Shown here: positions 7,378-16,387 of the stretch, one piece after another
Layout of the letters: every line of letters starts with the position of its first letter
Position numbering within the stretch: the stretch's first letter is position 1
Assembly: GCA_023480605.1 (NCBI GenBank)
Contig: JAMCWS010000429.1
Coordinates: 1 to 17,887, forward strand
DNA from: a bacterium
GTDB lineage: Bacteria; Sumerlaeota; Sumerlaeia; MVZB01
Direction of reading: 5' to 3'
Length of the DNA: 17,887 bases
Translations under genes and position numbers: made by a program
Notes under the pieces: model-generated
The model's database searches: none
The model's input: only the letters and a program-made list of their open reading frames with translations
What the model was told of the DNA's origin: nothing

Positions 7378-8574
7378 ATGAACGGATCGCTGATCGCACC
7401 GGGTAAGACTTTGCGTTGGCTTGGGTTGTTTCCGATCCTCGCCGTGCTGCTTGGTGTCGGGACAACGAACCATGCCGCCGATCCGGCGACGACGGCGGCG
7501 CAGACCACGCGTCGCGCCGCCGAAAACGTCCGCTACCGGGGTTTCAACCTCGAGGGCAACAAATACGATGCCGAACTCATGAACGCCGCGGCGGCGTGGG
7601 GCGCCAACCAGGTGCGGACCCACCTGATCAACCGCAATGATGCCCGGCGAAACCGGATCACGTTGGACGATCAACTGGACCGCGAACTGACGACGCTGCC
7701 CCGGTTGCTCGACAACGCCCGCGCCGCGGGCCTCGCCGTCGTGCTCACGGTGCCCCAGACGGGCACCAATCAGAAACCCTACATGGAAGGCGAGGACAAC
7801 AAAGCTCGGCTTGCCGCCTTCTGGGACGACGACACCAACCGGCAAATGTACATCGACATTTGGAGACGGATCGCCGCGGTCTGCAAGGGGCGCGACCAGG
7901 TGATCTGGTATGACCTCGTCAACGAGCCGCTGGACTGGCGCGACTTCCCCGGTTACCCGAAGAAATGGCCGGAATGGGCGCAGGCGATCGCCGACGCCAT
8001 CCGGACGATCGACCCGGCCACGCCGATCGTCATCGAGCCGGGGCCGGGCGGGATGTGCAATGGTCTGACCGGTTTCCCGGTGCCCCGCCGCGGCGGGCCG
8101 TTCATCTTCTCATTTCATTCCTACATTCCGTTCGACTATACCTATCAGGGCCTGGCCGACGTTACCAACACCGACCTGGCGCACGCGTACCTTCAGCGCC
8201 AGATTCCCTGGCCGCGCACGTTTACGCAAGGTGACAAAATCATTATCTGGAACCGCGCCTGGCTTGAGGAGCAAATGGCGCCCGTCATCGAATTCCAGAA
8301 GCGGTACCCCGACATTCGACTTCACGTCGGCGAATTCAGCACCCTCTGCTGGACGCCGAATGCGGCCGGCTATCTGCGCGACTCAATCGAAATTTTCGAA
8401 AAACACGGTTGGGACTGGGACTACCACTGCTTCCGGGGCTTCCCCGGGTGGAGCTTGGAGGCCGCCGACGATTACGCCGAACCCAAAGACACGAAACTAT
8501 CCCCCACCCCCACCGACCGTGCGCGGGTGGTGCGGGAGTTTCTGGCGCGCAATCAGCGGCAGACCGGTTCCTGA
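7378..8574 (+). CDS. Secreted GH5-like glycoside hydrolase (second of a tandem pair)
   Basis: A 398-residue paralogue of the preceding gene, collinear over its whole length. It keeps R80 in NQVRTHL, YDLVNEP at 178-184 with E183 as acid/base, FHSYIP at 246-251 (H247, Y249) and HVGEFS at 316-321 with E319 as nucleophile. A hydrophobic segment at about 14-28 after a Lys and an Arg, then NHAADP, fits a Sec signal peptide. The ATG at 7378 has GGAGG at 7364-7368 with a 9-nt spacer. The two copies differ most in the N-terminal segment and in loops around residues 86-100, 128-145 and 225-240, which in this fold border the substrate cleft, so they may differ in substrate. The stop is only 19 bp from the convergent cstA stop and no clear terminator fits between them. 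Confidence 0.87.
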   Translation: MNGSLIAPGKTLRWLGLFPILAVLLGVGTTNHAADPATTAAQTTRRAAENVRYRGFNLEGNKYDAELMNAAAAWGANQVRTHLINRNDARRNRITLDDQLDRELTTLPRLLDNARAAGLAVVLTVPQTGTNQKPYMEGEDNKARLAAFWDDDTNRQMYIDIWRRIAAVCKGRDQVIWYDLVNEPLDWRDFPGYPKKWPEWAQAIADAIRTIDPATPIVIEPGPGGMCNGLTGFPVPRRGGPFIFSFHSYIPFDYTYQGLADVTNTDLAHAYLQRQIPWPRTFTQGDKIIIWNRAWLEEQMAPVIEFQKRYPDIRLHVGEFSTLCWTPNAAGYLRDSIEIFEKHGWDWDYHCFRGFPGWSLEAADDYAEPKDTKLSPTPTDRARVVREFLARNQRQTGS

Positions 8575-8593
8575 GTGCGGTACGACTCCAAAA

Positions 8594-10492
8594 TCACCTG
8601 CCGGCCGCGGCCCCTTCGCGCGCGAGCCGCGCCTGAGGAGGCGCCGCTTCGGGTTTGCTCTTGAGAATCACCCACCAGCGGCGCACGGTATCCACGACGA
8701 TCACGACCGTCAGCATAATCATCAGTGTGCCCAGCAGGCACATCAACTTGAGTTGAAGGATCTGGTTGGTATCGACCATGCCGGCGATCTGCCCCCACCA
8801 TTGCCGGATGCTCATCGCGCTGCCCGTCAGGATCGTTCCCAACGTAAAGATCAGCGGCACGCCCGCGCACAGCGCGTAAACCCGCCGCGGGGAGTGAATG
8901 AGGATGTAGGTGGCGCCGACGGCCAGGGCGATCGAAGCCAGAAGCTGGTTGGAGATGCCCAACATTCGCCAAAGGGTGTTGATGTTGTTGTTGAGCAGCA
9001 GGTAGCCCCAGGCCATGCAGGTCAACGCGCTCAGGGCGATGTTGGCGCCCCACTTGGTCTTGCCGCCGGGCGCGAGGGCGGGGTTGAGATAGGCGGCCGT
9101 CTCCTGGACGACGAAGCGCGCCACCCGCGTGCCGGTCTCCAGCAGCGTCAGGATGAACAGCGCCTCGAACATGATGACGAAATGATACCAGTAAGCCATG
9201 AGGGTCTTCATCCCCGGCACGCTGGAAAAAACCTTGGCCATGCCGACGGCGAGGGTTACGGCGCCGCCCACCCGGCCCCGCAGGTTCTCGTCCATTTCGC
9301 TTTCGAGGGTCGAGAGCTCGCGGGGGGCCAGATCCCAATGTTGCACCGTCCGGGTGCTCTCGATAAACTGGTTGTAGGCCGCCACTTTGGCGGGTTTGGA
9401 CTGGTCCATGTTGATGGCAAAGTAGTCGCCCGGCTCCAGCGAGCAGGCGGCGATCAGGGCCATCACGGCGACGAATCCCTCCAGCACCATCGCCCCGTAA
9501 CCGATCGGCCGGATGTCGGATTCGCGGTAGATCATCTTCGGGGTGGTGCCCGAGGCCACCAGGGCGTGGAAACCCGAGATCGCCCCGCACATGATGACAA
9601 TGCAGACAAACGGCCAGACCGGTCCGTTGATCACCGGGCCGTTGGCCAGAAACGGCGTCGTGGCCGGCATCTTGAGCATCGGATGGGCCACGAGGATCCC
9701 GGCGGCCAACACGAAGATCACTCCGACTTTCATGTAGCAACTCAGGTAGTCGCGCGGGCACATCAGCACCCACACCGGCAGCACCGACGCGACGAACGCA
9801 TAGGTGGGCAGGATGTAGGAGAGGGCGCGGGGATTGAACATCAGGTAATGGCCGAAGGCCGAATCGGCGAAGGGCTTGCCCAGGATGACCCCCAGGAGGA
9901 CGATGGTGACGCCGATGGCCGAAGCCTCGGCGACGCGGCCGGGCCGTATTTTATACATCCAGGCGCCCGTCAGAAGCGCCGCTGGGATGGTCACGATGAT
10001 GGTGAACATGCCCCAGGAGCTTTCGGCCAGGGTGTTGACGACGACGATGGCCACGCTGGCCAGGATGCTGATGACGATGAACAAGGTGGCCAGCGAGGTG
10101 GCGAAACCTGAGAGGGGGCCGATGGTCGAATGAGCGATCTTGGGCAACGACAGGCCCTCGCGCCGCACCGAGGCCCACAGGACGACGAAGTCGTGCACGG
10201 CGCCGGCCAGGCACGCGCCGACGATGATCCAGGCGAAGCCGGGGAAATACCCCCACTGCGAAGCCAACACGGGTCCGACCAGGGGGCCGGGGCCGGCGAT
10301 CGCCGCGAAGTGGTGGCCGAAAAGAACCAGGCGGCTGGTGGGGTGGTAATCCACGCCATCGCGCAGCCGATGCGCGGGGGTGGTATTACGGTCGTCGAGC
10401 ATGGCGACCCGGGTCGCCAGAAAAGCCCCGTAAAAGCGATAGGCCACGATAAAGGCCGACAGGGCGACGATCACGAGCCACAGGGAGTTCAC
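8594..10492 (-). CDS. cstA: Carbon starvation protein CstA-family transporter
   Basis: A 632-residue polytopic inner-membrane protein of the CstA family, whose characterised members import pyruvate or peptides when carbon runs low. The N-terminal CstA signature HPTSRLVLFGHHFAAIAGPG is at 50-69. GGAISGFHAL-type and ASGTTPK motifs are present (here CGAISGFHALVASGTTPK), as are many hydrophobic helices up to a basic, proline-containing tail. The start is a GTG at 10490-10492 with GAGG about 10 nt upstream. In the 141-bp gap before it, an AT-rich box TATAAA (minus strand, 10525-10530) could be a -10 element, but no convincing -35 accompanies it, so the gene may have its own weak or regulated promoter or be read from the esterase gene upstream. 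Its place next to the Rel and glycosidase genes fits a carbon-limitation theme, but co-regulation is inference. Confidence 0.93.
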   Translation of the reverse strand: MNSLWLVIVALSAFIVAYRFYGAFLATRVAMLDDRNTTPAHRLRDGVDYHPTSRLVLFGHHFAAIAGPGPLVGPVLASQWGYFPGFAWIIVGACLAGAVHDFVVLWASVRREGLSLPKIAHSTIGPLSGFATSLATLFIVISILASVAIVVVNTLAESSWGMFTIIVTIPAALLTGAWMYKIRPGRVAEASAIGVTIVLLGVILGKPFADSAFGHYLMFNPRALSYILPTYAFVASVLPVWVLMCPRDYLSCYMKVGVIFVLAAGILVAHPMLKMPATTPFLANGPVINGPVWPFVCIVIMCGAISGFHALVASGTTPKMIYRESDIRPIGYGAMVLEGFVAVMALIAACSLEPGDYFAINMDQSKPAKVAAYNQFIESTRTVQHWDLAPRELSTLESEMDENLRGRVGGAVTLAVGMAKVFSSVPGMKTLMAYWYHFVIMFEALFILTLLETGTRVARFVVQETAAYLNPALAPGGKTKWGANIALSALTCMAWGYLLLNNNINTLWRMLGISNQLLASIALAVGATYILIHSPRRVYALCAGVPLIFTLGTILTGSAMSIRQWWGQIAGMVDTNQILQLKLMCLLGTLMIMLTVVIVVDTVRRWWVILKSKPEAAPPQARLAREGAAAGR

Positions 10493-10633
10493 GGCACCAG
10501 TCCTCGATTCTGAAAAAAGTTGTCTTTATATATCACAAACAGGCGCCCGAATAAAGGATGACGGCGCGGCCGGCGCCTGCTCCTCGATCTGGACGGTTCT
10601 ATAAGTTTTATTGAAAGACGAGGGATTACGGGC

Positions 10634-11329
10634 CTACGGCCCGACGAGGGGCTTCATCGCCTTGGCGATACGGCGGGCTACGAGGTCGTAACCCCGGGCA
10701 TTAGGGTGGACGGCATCGGCCATGAGCGTAGCGTGGCCGAAAATGCCGTCGAGAACGTCGGGCACGAACAGGCAGCCGGTGTCGCGCGCCAGTTGTTTGT
10801 AGCGGCCGCCGATGCCGCCCAGGGGCGAAAGGCCATCGAGGCCCACCAGCACCACCATCGCTTCCCGGGCTTGGATCCGCTCGACGATGGCGCGCAGTTG
10901 GTTGAAGGACTGGTCGAGATTACGCTGCTGGAGAAGGTCGTTGCCGCCCAACAGGACGATGACCACGGCCGGGCGGAGGGCCAGCACGTCGCGATCGAGA
11001 CGGCGGGCGACATCGGCGATGGTGTCGCCGTTGACGCCGCAATTGATGATCGGGCGGCCCAAAAGAGCAGCGAGGCGGCTGGGGTAATCGGCGTCGGGCG
11101 CCGCGCCGAAACCGGCCGTCAGGCTGTCGCCCAGCGCGACGATGGGTCGGTCGGAGGCCAGGGGGGCGACGGGGGCGTTGTGAATCCGGGTGCGTGAGGT
11201 TGAGTAAAACCAGCCCGCTACCAGAACGATCAGGACGGCGACGAGGGTTACGGCGACGAGACGGCGCAACGTCCTGCCTGCCTTATGCCGAGTGTCAAAG
11301 GCAACCAATCGGAGACGGACCGGCCGCAC
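10634..11329 (-). CDS. Membrane-anchored SGNH-family esterase/lipase (TesA/arylesterase-like)
   Basis: A 231-residue SGNH hydrolase that should hydrolyse an ester or acyl bond in the periplasm. The four blocks are visible: GDSLT at 67-71 with S69 as nucleophile, NCGVNGDT at 96-103 (block II Gly), GGND at 128-131 with N130, and DAVHPN at 205-210 holding D205 and H208. A basic N-terminus (about 1-23) followed by one hydrophobic helix at about 24-41 and no cleavage-like site suggests a single-pass N-in anchor with the catalytic domain outside. TesA-like enzymes have broad acyl-ester/thioesterase activity; the SGNH fold also covers envelope deacylases, so the substrate is open. The start is uncertain: the GTG at 11327-11329 lacks a good ribosome binding site, and a TTG about 20 codons further in follows AAGGCAGGCAGG. 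It lies 20 bp after a small ORF and is probably co-transcribed with it. Confidence 0.85.
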   Translation of the reverse strand: MRPVRLRLVAFDTRHKAGRTLRRLVAVTLVAVLIVLVAGWFYSTSRTRIHNAPVAPLASDRPIVALGDSLTAGFGAAPDADYPSRLAALLGRPIINCGVNGDTIADVARRLDRDVLALRPAVVIVLLGGNDLLQQRNLDQSFNQLRAIVERIQAREAMVVLVGLDGLSPLGGIGGRYKQLARDTGCLFVPDVLDGIFGHATLMADAVHPNARGYDLVARRIAKAMKPLVGP

Positions 11330-11349
11330 CGAAGAACGGCCCGCAGCCC

Positions 11350-11583
11350 TCAGGCATCAATATGGCGGCGCGGTCGCGGCAGGAACCGATCGTATTCCAG
11401 CCGCAGCATCGGCTCGCCTTCGCTCTCCTTGAGGAGGGCATCGAGTTGTCCGGCATTGGCGACCGGCCGGCCCTGGCCAAGTTGAAGGCGCTGCTGCAGG
11501 CCGGGATCGGACCAGCCGAGTGGTTCGCCGTTCATGGAGAAGAAATCCAGAGGTTCCAGATAATCATAATCGCGATAACCCAT
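11350..11583 (-). CDS. Small hypothetical protein, 77 residues, upstream of the esterase gene
   Basis: I do not recognise this protein. It begins MGYRDYDYLEPLDFF and contains NGEPLGWSDPG at 18-28, a Gln/Leu-rich middle and an Arg-rich end (RFLPRPRRHIDA). It has no membrane segment or signal peptide and few rare codons. It ends 20 bp before the esterase gene and is read in the same direction, which supports a two-gene unit. An AAAGGA lies about 15 nt before the ATG at 11581-11583, longer than ideal; the internal ATG at codon 17 is another possible start. A longer plus-strand ORF crosses the same bases but changes character along its length and looks like a shadow. Moderately supported as a real gene. 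Confidence 0.5.
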   Translation of the reverse strand: MGYRDYDYLEPLDFFSMNGEPLGWSDPGLQQRLQLGQGRPVANAGQLDALLKESEGEPMLRLEYDRFLPRPRRHIDA

Positions 11584-11754
11584 GTTTTTGGTTCAGGATC
11601 CTTTCGCGACGAGGGGCCGCGCCGGCCGGATCGGCGCCCCTGTACCCGCCGCATAACTCAACTGCGCGCACAGACGGGGTCTTGCGGGGATTTATCGGTC
11701 GAATATCGCGAACCGGGCCATCCTCGAAATCGCCCACGCAAGCACCCTTAATAT

Positions 11755-11783
11755 TTGATAGGCGCTTTAGGCGAGCGCGTCAA
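11755..11783 (-). promoter_or_regulatory. Candidate promoter for the small ORF-esterase pair
   Basis: On the minus strand TTGACG (11778-11783, 5 of 6) and TATCAA (11755-11760, 4 of 6) are spaced by 17 bp. The spacer holds a small inverted repeat, GCGCT at 11762-11766 and AGCGC at 11774-11778, which could be an operator. It lies about 170 bp upstream of the small ORF. Confidence 0.35.
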
Positions 11784-12060
11784 CCCGAAAAGCGGGCCTG
11801 CACCTCACACTTTGCTCTTTCGGATGGATAGCCGTAATGATGCGTAAGCACAAAAAAGGCGTTCGAGGCGTCGCGTCGCAAGCGGACAGATCGCCGGCCT
11901 ATGGCCGGGGCGAGTCGTGGCGCGGGGTGGCGCGACCCGGAAATGACACACTCGGGCCGGCCGACGGGCCGACTTGTATCAAAAGGAAACGCAGGACGCC
12001 CCACGGAGGCACGGACTTCAACGCCGATCCCGTCGCAAACTACTGTGAATAAATGACTTT
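11784..12060. other. Intergenic stretch without a supported gene
   Basis: This part of the gap before groES holds only a 71-codon plus-strand ORF (11837-12052) with a basic, low-complexity product, no ribosome binding site and no recognisable motif. I see no RNA gene and no CIRCE-type inverted repeat here. Confidence 0.5.
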
Positions 12061-12069
12061 TGCGATAAT
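12061..12069 (+). promoter_or_regulatory. Candidate extended -10 element for groES
   Basis: TGCGATAAT has the extended -10 TG, one base, then GATAAT (5 of 6 to TATAAT). No good -35 lies 16-18 bp upstream, as is common for extended -10 promoters. Transcription would begin near 12076, placing the repeats and hairpin at 12101-12152 inside the groES leader. No sigma-32-type motif was seen. Confidence 0.33.
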
Positions 12070-12100
12070 ACGACGATGTCGGCCGACTGGAATAGGGATT

Positions 12101-12152
12101 GCTAAAGGTACTAAAGGCTATGACTGGGAGCATGGCTCCCGCGCCGTTTAGC
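12101..12152 (+). repeat. Structured groES leader: direct repeat, hairpin and flanking inverted repeat
   Basis: CTAAAGG occurs twice in a row with a 9-bp period (12102-12108 and 12111-12117). Next comes a perfect hairpin, GGGAGC-ATG-GCTCCC (12126-12140). GCTAAA at 12101-12106 and TTTAGC at 12147-12152 form an outer inverted repeat enclosing both. The layout could be a protein-binding operator or an RNA switch controlling the chaperonin operon. It is not the standard CIRCE sequence (TTAGCACTC-N9-GAGTGCTAA), although TTTAGC/GCTAAA is faintly reminiscent of its outer bases. Confidence 0.4.
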
Positions 12153-12217
12153 GTACGGTCGTCGTCTCGACCGAACGAATTTTGGTGAACCAAATGGAAA
12201 GGGAGGGTTGAGTGACC

Positions 12218-12508
12218 ATGGCTGTCAAACCCCTGGCCGATCGAGTTCTCGTGGAACGCCTCGAAGAGGATGTCCAGAAGACGGCGGGCGGGATCATTAT
12301 CCCCGACACCGCCAAGGAAAAGCCGCAGCGTGGCAAGATCATCGCCGTCGGCGATGGCAAAAAGGATGATGATGGCAAGCGCATTCCCATGGACGTGGCC
12401 GTGGGCGACATGATCCTGTTCGGCAAATACGCCGGCAGCGAGGTGAAGATCGACAACGTCGAGTACCTGATCATGCACGAGAGCGACATCATCGCCAAGC
12501 TGAGCTAA
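12218..12508 (+). CDS. groES: Co-chaperonin GroES (Cpn10)
   Basis: The 96-residue heptameric lid of the GroEL chamber. It begins MAVKPLADRVLVERLEE and carries the mobile loop KTAGGIIIPDTAKEKPQ at about 20-36, which contacts GroEL, then GKIIAVG and VGDMILFGKYAGSEVK, all typical. Two starts are possible: GTG at 12212 and ATG at 12218, in the same frame. GGAGG at 12202-12206 is 5 nt from the GTG and 11 nt from the ATG; the ATG gives the standard N-terminus and is preferred. groEL follows after 90 bp. A short hairpin (AGCGC 12508-12512 with GCGCT 12518-12522) straddles the stop and could modulate read-through, but it lacks a T-run. Confidence 0.97.
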   Translation: MAVKPLADRVLVERLEEDVQKTAGGIIIPDTAKEKPQRGKIIAVGDGKKDDDGKRIPMDVAVGDMILFGKYAGSEVKIDNVEYLIMHESDIIAKLS

Positions 12509-12598
12509 GCGCGCCGGGCGCTGCTTTCAACCATCTTTTCGAATCGCACATTTCAATCAACATGGTATCGCAAGACCCCAAGGAGGTAGCGAAGAACA

Positions 12599-14236
<1,638 letters not shown>

Positions 14237-14252
14237 GAACTGCCTGAGTTGG

Positions 14253-14276
14253 GGGGCCGCCCCGGCGGGCGGCCCC
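14253..14276 (+). terminator. Strong GC hairpin 16 bp after groEL
   Basis: GGGGCCGCCC (14253-14262) and GGGCGGCCCC (14267-14276) pair perfectly as a 10-bp stem with the loop CGGC. No T-run follows (the next bases are TCACCCC), so it is not a classical intrinsic terminator. It may end or attenuate the groESL transcript in this GC-rich genome, or protect its 3' end. Confidence 0.45.
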
Positions 14277-14343
14277 TCACCCCCCCGGCACACAAGCCGT
14301 CAAGGGAGAGCAGGCCGCATGGCACCGAATTCGCATAATATTG

Positions 14344-14403
14344 AACCGCAGAGACGCAGAGGGGCTGTTTGCGTGTCCTCTGTGTCTCTGTGTCTCTGCG
14401 GTT
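14344..14403. repeat. 60-bp imperfect palindrome of the AACCGCAGAGAC type between groEL and dnaK
   Basis: The left arm AACCGCAGAGACGCAGAG (14344-14361) pairs with the right arm CTCTGTGTCTCTGCGGTT (14386-14403) over 18 bp with a single G-T wobble. The loop of 24 nt contains another CCTCTGTG, so the right arm can pair in a second register. Both sides are flanked by AT-rich AATATT/AATAATAT. The base pattern (CAGAGA/CTCTGTGTCTCTG) is unlike the surrounding coding DNA. From memory, closely similar arms recur as dispersed repeats in intergenic regions of many unrelated bacterial genomes; I could not check this here. It may act as a terminator or processing site between the chaperone transcripts. 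Confidence 0.7.
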
Positions 14404-14446
14404 TGAATAATATCGTCGAGCGAAAAACGCTAAAGGATAACATAAC

Positions 14447-16378
14447 ATGGCAAAAGGCAAAGTGATCGGGATCGACTTGGGAACGACGAATTCGTGCGTC
14501 GCCGTCGTCGAAGGCGGCGAACCGGTGGTGATCGCCAATTCGGAGGGATCCCGGACGACCCCTTCGATCGTTGCCTTCACCAAGGATGGTGAGCGCCTGG
14601 TGGGCCAGGTGGCCAAACGCCAGGCCATCACCAATCCGGAGAACACGATTTTCTCCATCAAGCGATTCATGGGCCGCCGTTACGGCGAGGTCCAGGACGA
14701 AATCAGGAAAGTTCCTTACAAGGTCATCGAGAAGCCCAACGGCGACGCCCAGGTCGAAGCGCGCGGCAAGCAGTATTCGCCGCCCGAAATCTCGGCCCTC
14801 ATCCTGCAGAAAATGCGCCAGACAGCCGAGGATTACCTGGGCCAGAAGATCGAGCAGGCCGTCATCACCGTGCCGGCTTATTTCAACGACTCGCAGCGCC
14901 AGGCCACCAAGGACGCCGGTCGCATCGCCGGACTCGAAGTGCTGCGCATCATCAACGAACCGACGGCGGCCTCGCTCGCCTACGGCCTGGAACGCAAGAA
15001 GGAGGAGCGCATCGCCGTTTATGACCTGGGCGGCGGGACTTTCGACATCTCGATCCTCGAACTGGGCGACGGCGTCTTCGAGGTTAAGTCCACCAACGGC
15101 GACACCCATCTGGGCGGAGACGACTTCGACCAGGTCCTGATCGACTGGATGGCCGACGAATTCAAAAAGCAGCAGGGGATCGACCTGCGCAGCGACCGGA
15201 TGGCCCTGCAGCGGCTCAAGGAAGAAGCCGAGAAGGCCAAGATCGCCCTGTCTTCGTCGATGAACCAAACCATCAACCTGCCGTTCATCACCGCCGACGC
15301 CTCGGGGCCCAAACACCTGAGCATGGACCTTTCGCGCGCCAAGCTCGAGCAACTCTGCGAGCACCTGATCAAACGCACCGACGACCCCTGCCGCAAAGCG
15401 TTGGCCGACGCCGGCCTGCGGGCCGATCAGGTCGACGAAGTGATCCTGGTGGGCGGCATGACGCGCATGCCGGCCGTCCAGGAGACGGTACGGCAGATTT
15501 TCGGCAAGGAACCCAACAAGAGCGTCAACCCGGACGAAGCGGTGGCCATCGGGGCGGCGATTCAGGGCGCCGTGCTGGCGGGCGAGGTCAGCGACGTGCT
15601 GCTGCTCGATGTGACGCCGCTGTCGCTGGGCATCGAGACCCTCGGTGGGGTCTCCACCCGGCTGATCGAGCGCAACACGACCATCCCGACTCGCAAAAGC
15701 GAGATTTTCTCGACGGCGGCCGACAACCAGACGGCCGTCTCGATCCACGTCCTCCAGGGCGAGCGCGATATGGCGCGCGACAACCGCACCCTGGGCCGCT
15801 TCGACCTGGTGGGCATCCCTCCGGCCGGGCGCGGCGTCCCCCAGATCGAGGTGACCTTCGACATCGACGCCAACGGCATCCTGCACGTCTCGGCCAAGGA
15901 CCTGGGCACCAACAAGGAACAAAAAATCCGGATCGAGGCTTCCAGCGGCCTGTCGGACAGCGACATCGAGCGCCTGGTCAAGGAAGCCGAGAGCCACGCC
16001 GACGAGGACCGGCAGAAGAAAGAGGAGGTCACGCTGCTCAACCAGGCCGACGCGTTGGTCTACTCCACCGAAAAAATGCTCAAGGAATTGGGCGACAAGG
16101 TCGGCGAAACCGAACGTAACGACGTGAACGCGGCCCTCGAGGCGCTCAAGAAAGCTGTTGCCTCGCGCAACATCGCTGAGGTAAAGTCCGGGATGGACCG
16201 TCTAAATCAGGCGACCCACAAGCTGTCCACCAAGCTCTACGAGGGCGTCGCCGGGGCGACTCACGCGGGCGCCGGCGCGGCCCATGACGGCGGCGCGAGT
16301 CAGCCTGGCGGCGAACCCCAAGGGTCCGAGGATGTGGTGGACGCCGAATTCGAAGTCAAGGATGAAAAGAAGGATTAA
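14447..16378 (+). CDS. dnaK: Chaperone DnaK (Hsp70)
   Basis: A 643-residue Hsp70 that binds exposed hydrophobic segments of client proteins in an ATP-controlled cycle with DnaJ and GrpE. The nucleotide-binding domain shows IGIDLGTTNSC at 7-17, NDSQRQATKDAGRIAG at 147-162 followed by INEPTAASLAYG at 169-180, and VYDLGGGTFDIS at 191-202. The interdomain linker DVLLLDVTP is at 383-391, and the substrate-binding domain carries ERNTTIPT. A Gly/Ala-rich stretch and the conserved acidic end DVVDAEFEVKDEKKD close the protein. AAAGGA at 14432-14437 precedes the ATG by 9 nt. dnaJ and grpE are not next to it; instead rpoZ follows after 9 bp, and groEL lies 210 bp upstream. Confidence 0.98.
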   Translation: MAKGKVIGIDLGTTNSCVAVVEGGEPVVIANSEGSRTTPSIVAFTKDGERLVGQVAKRQAITNPENTIFSIKRFMGRRYGEVQDEIRKVPYKVIEKPNGDAQVEARGKQYSPPEISALILQKMRQTAEDYLGQKIEQAVITVPAYFNDSQRQATKDAGRIAGLEVLRIINEPTAASLAYGLERKKEERIAVYDLGGGTFDISILELGDGVFEVKSTNGDTHLGGDDFDQVLIDWMADEFKKQQGIDLRSDRMALQRLKEEAEKAKIALSSSMNQTINLPFITADASGPKHLSMDLSRAKLEQLCEHLIKRTDDPCRKALADAGLRADQVDEVILVGGMTRMPAVQETVRQIFGKEPNKSVNPDEAVAIGAAIQGAVLAGEVSDVLLLDVTPLSLGIETLGGVSTRLIERNTTIPTRKSEIFSTAADNQTAVSIHVLQGERDMARDNRTLGRFDLVGIPPAGRGVPQIEVTFDIDANGILHVSAKDLGTNKEQKIRIEASSGLSDSDIERLVKEAESHADEDRQKKEEVTLLNQADALVYSTEKMLKELGDKVGETERNDVNAALEALKKAVASRNIAEVKSGMDRLNQATHKLSTKLYEGVAGATHAGAGAAHDGGASQPGGEPQGSEDVVDAEFEVKDEKKD

Positions 16379-16387
16379 CCGGTCACG

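Noticed and set aside
8231..10111. A 626-codon plus-strand ORF over the end of the second GH5 gene and cstA
   Set aside because: It crosses two real genes in the wrong frame or strand and yields a His/Asp/Arg-rich product without motifs.
10629..10643. Hairpin CGGGCC-TAC-GGCCCG at the esterase stop codon, as a terminator
   Set aside because: Only 6 bp and no T-run on the minus strand; not enough to call a terminator.
11837..12052. A 71-codon plus-strand ORF upstream of groES
   Set aside because: No ribosome binding site, basic low-complexity product, no recognisable motif; it probably occurs by chance in the control region.
12041..12217. CIRCE/HrcA operator before groES
   Set aside because: No TTAGCACTC-N9-GAGTGCTAA or near match was found; only short GCTAAA/TTTAGC arms with a much longer spacing.
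14300..15997. A 565-codon minus-strand ORF opposite dnaK
   Set aside because: It is the antisense of an unmistakable dnaK. Long antisense frames opposite dnaK are a known artefact of GC-rich codon use, and the product shows no family motif.
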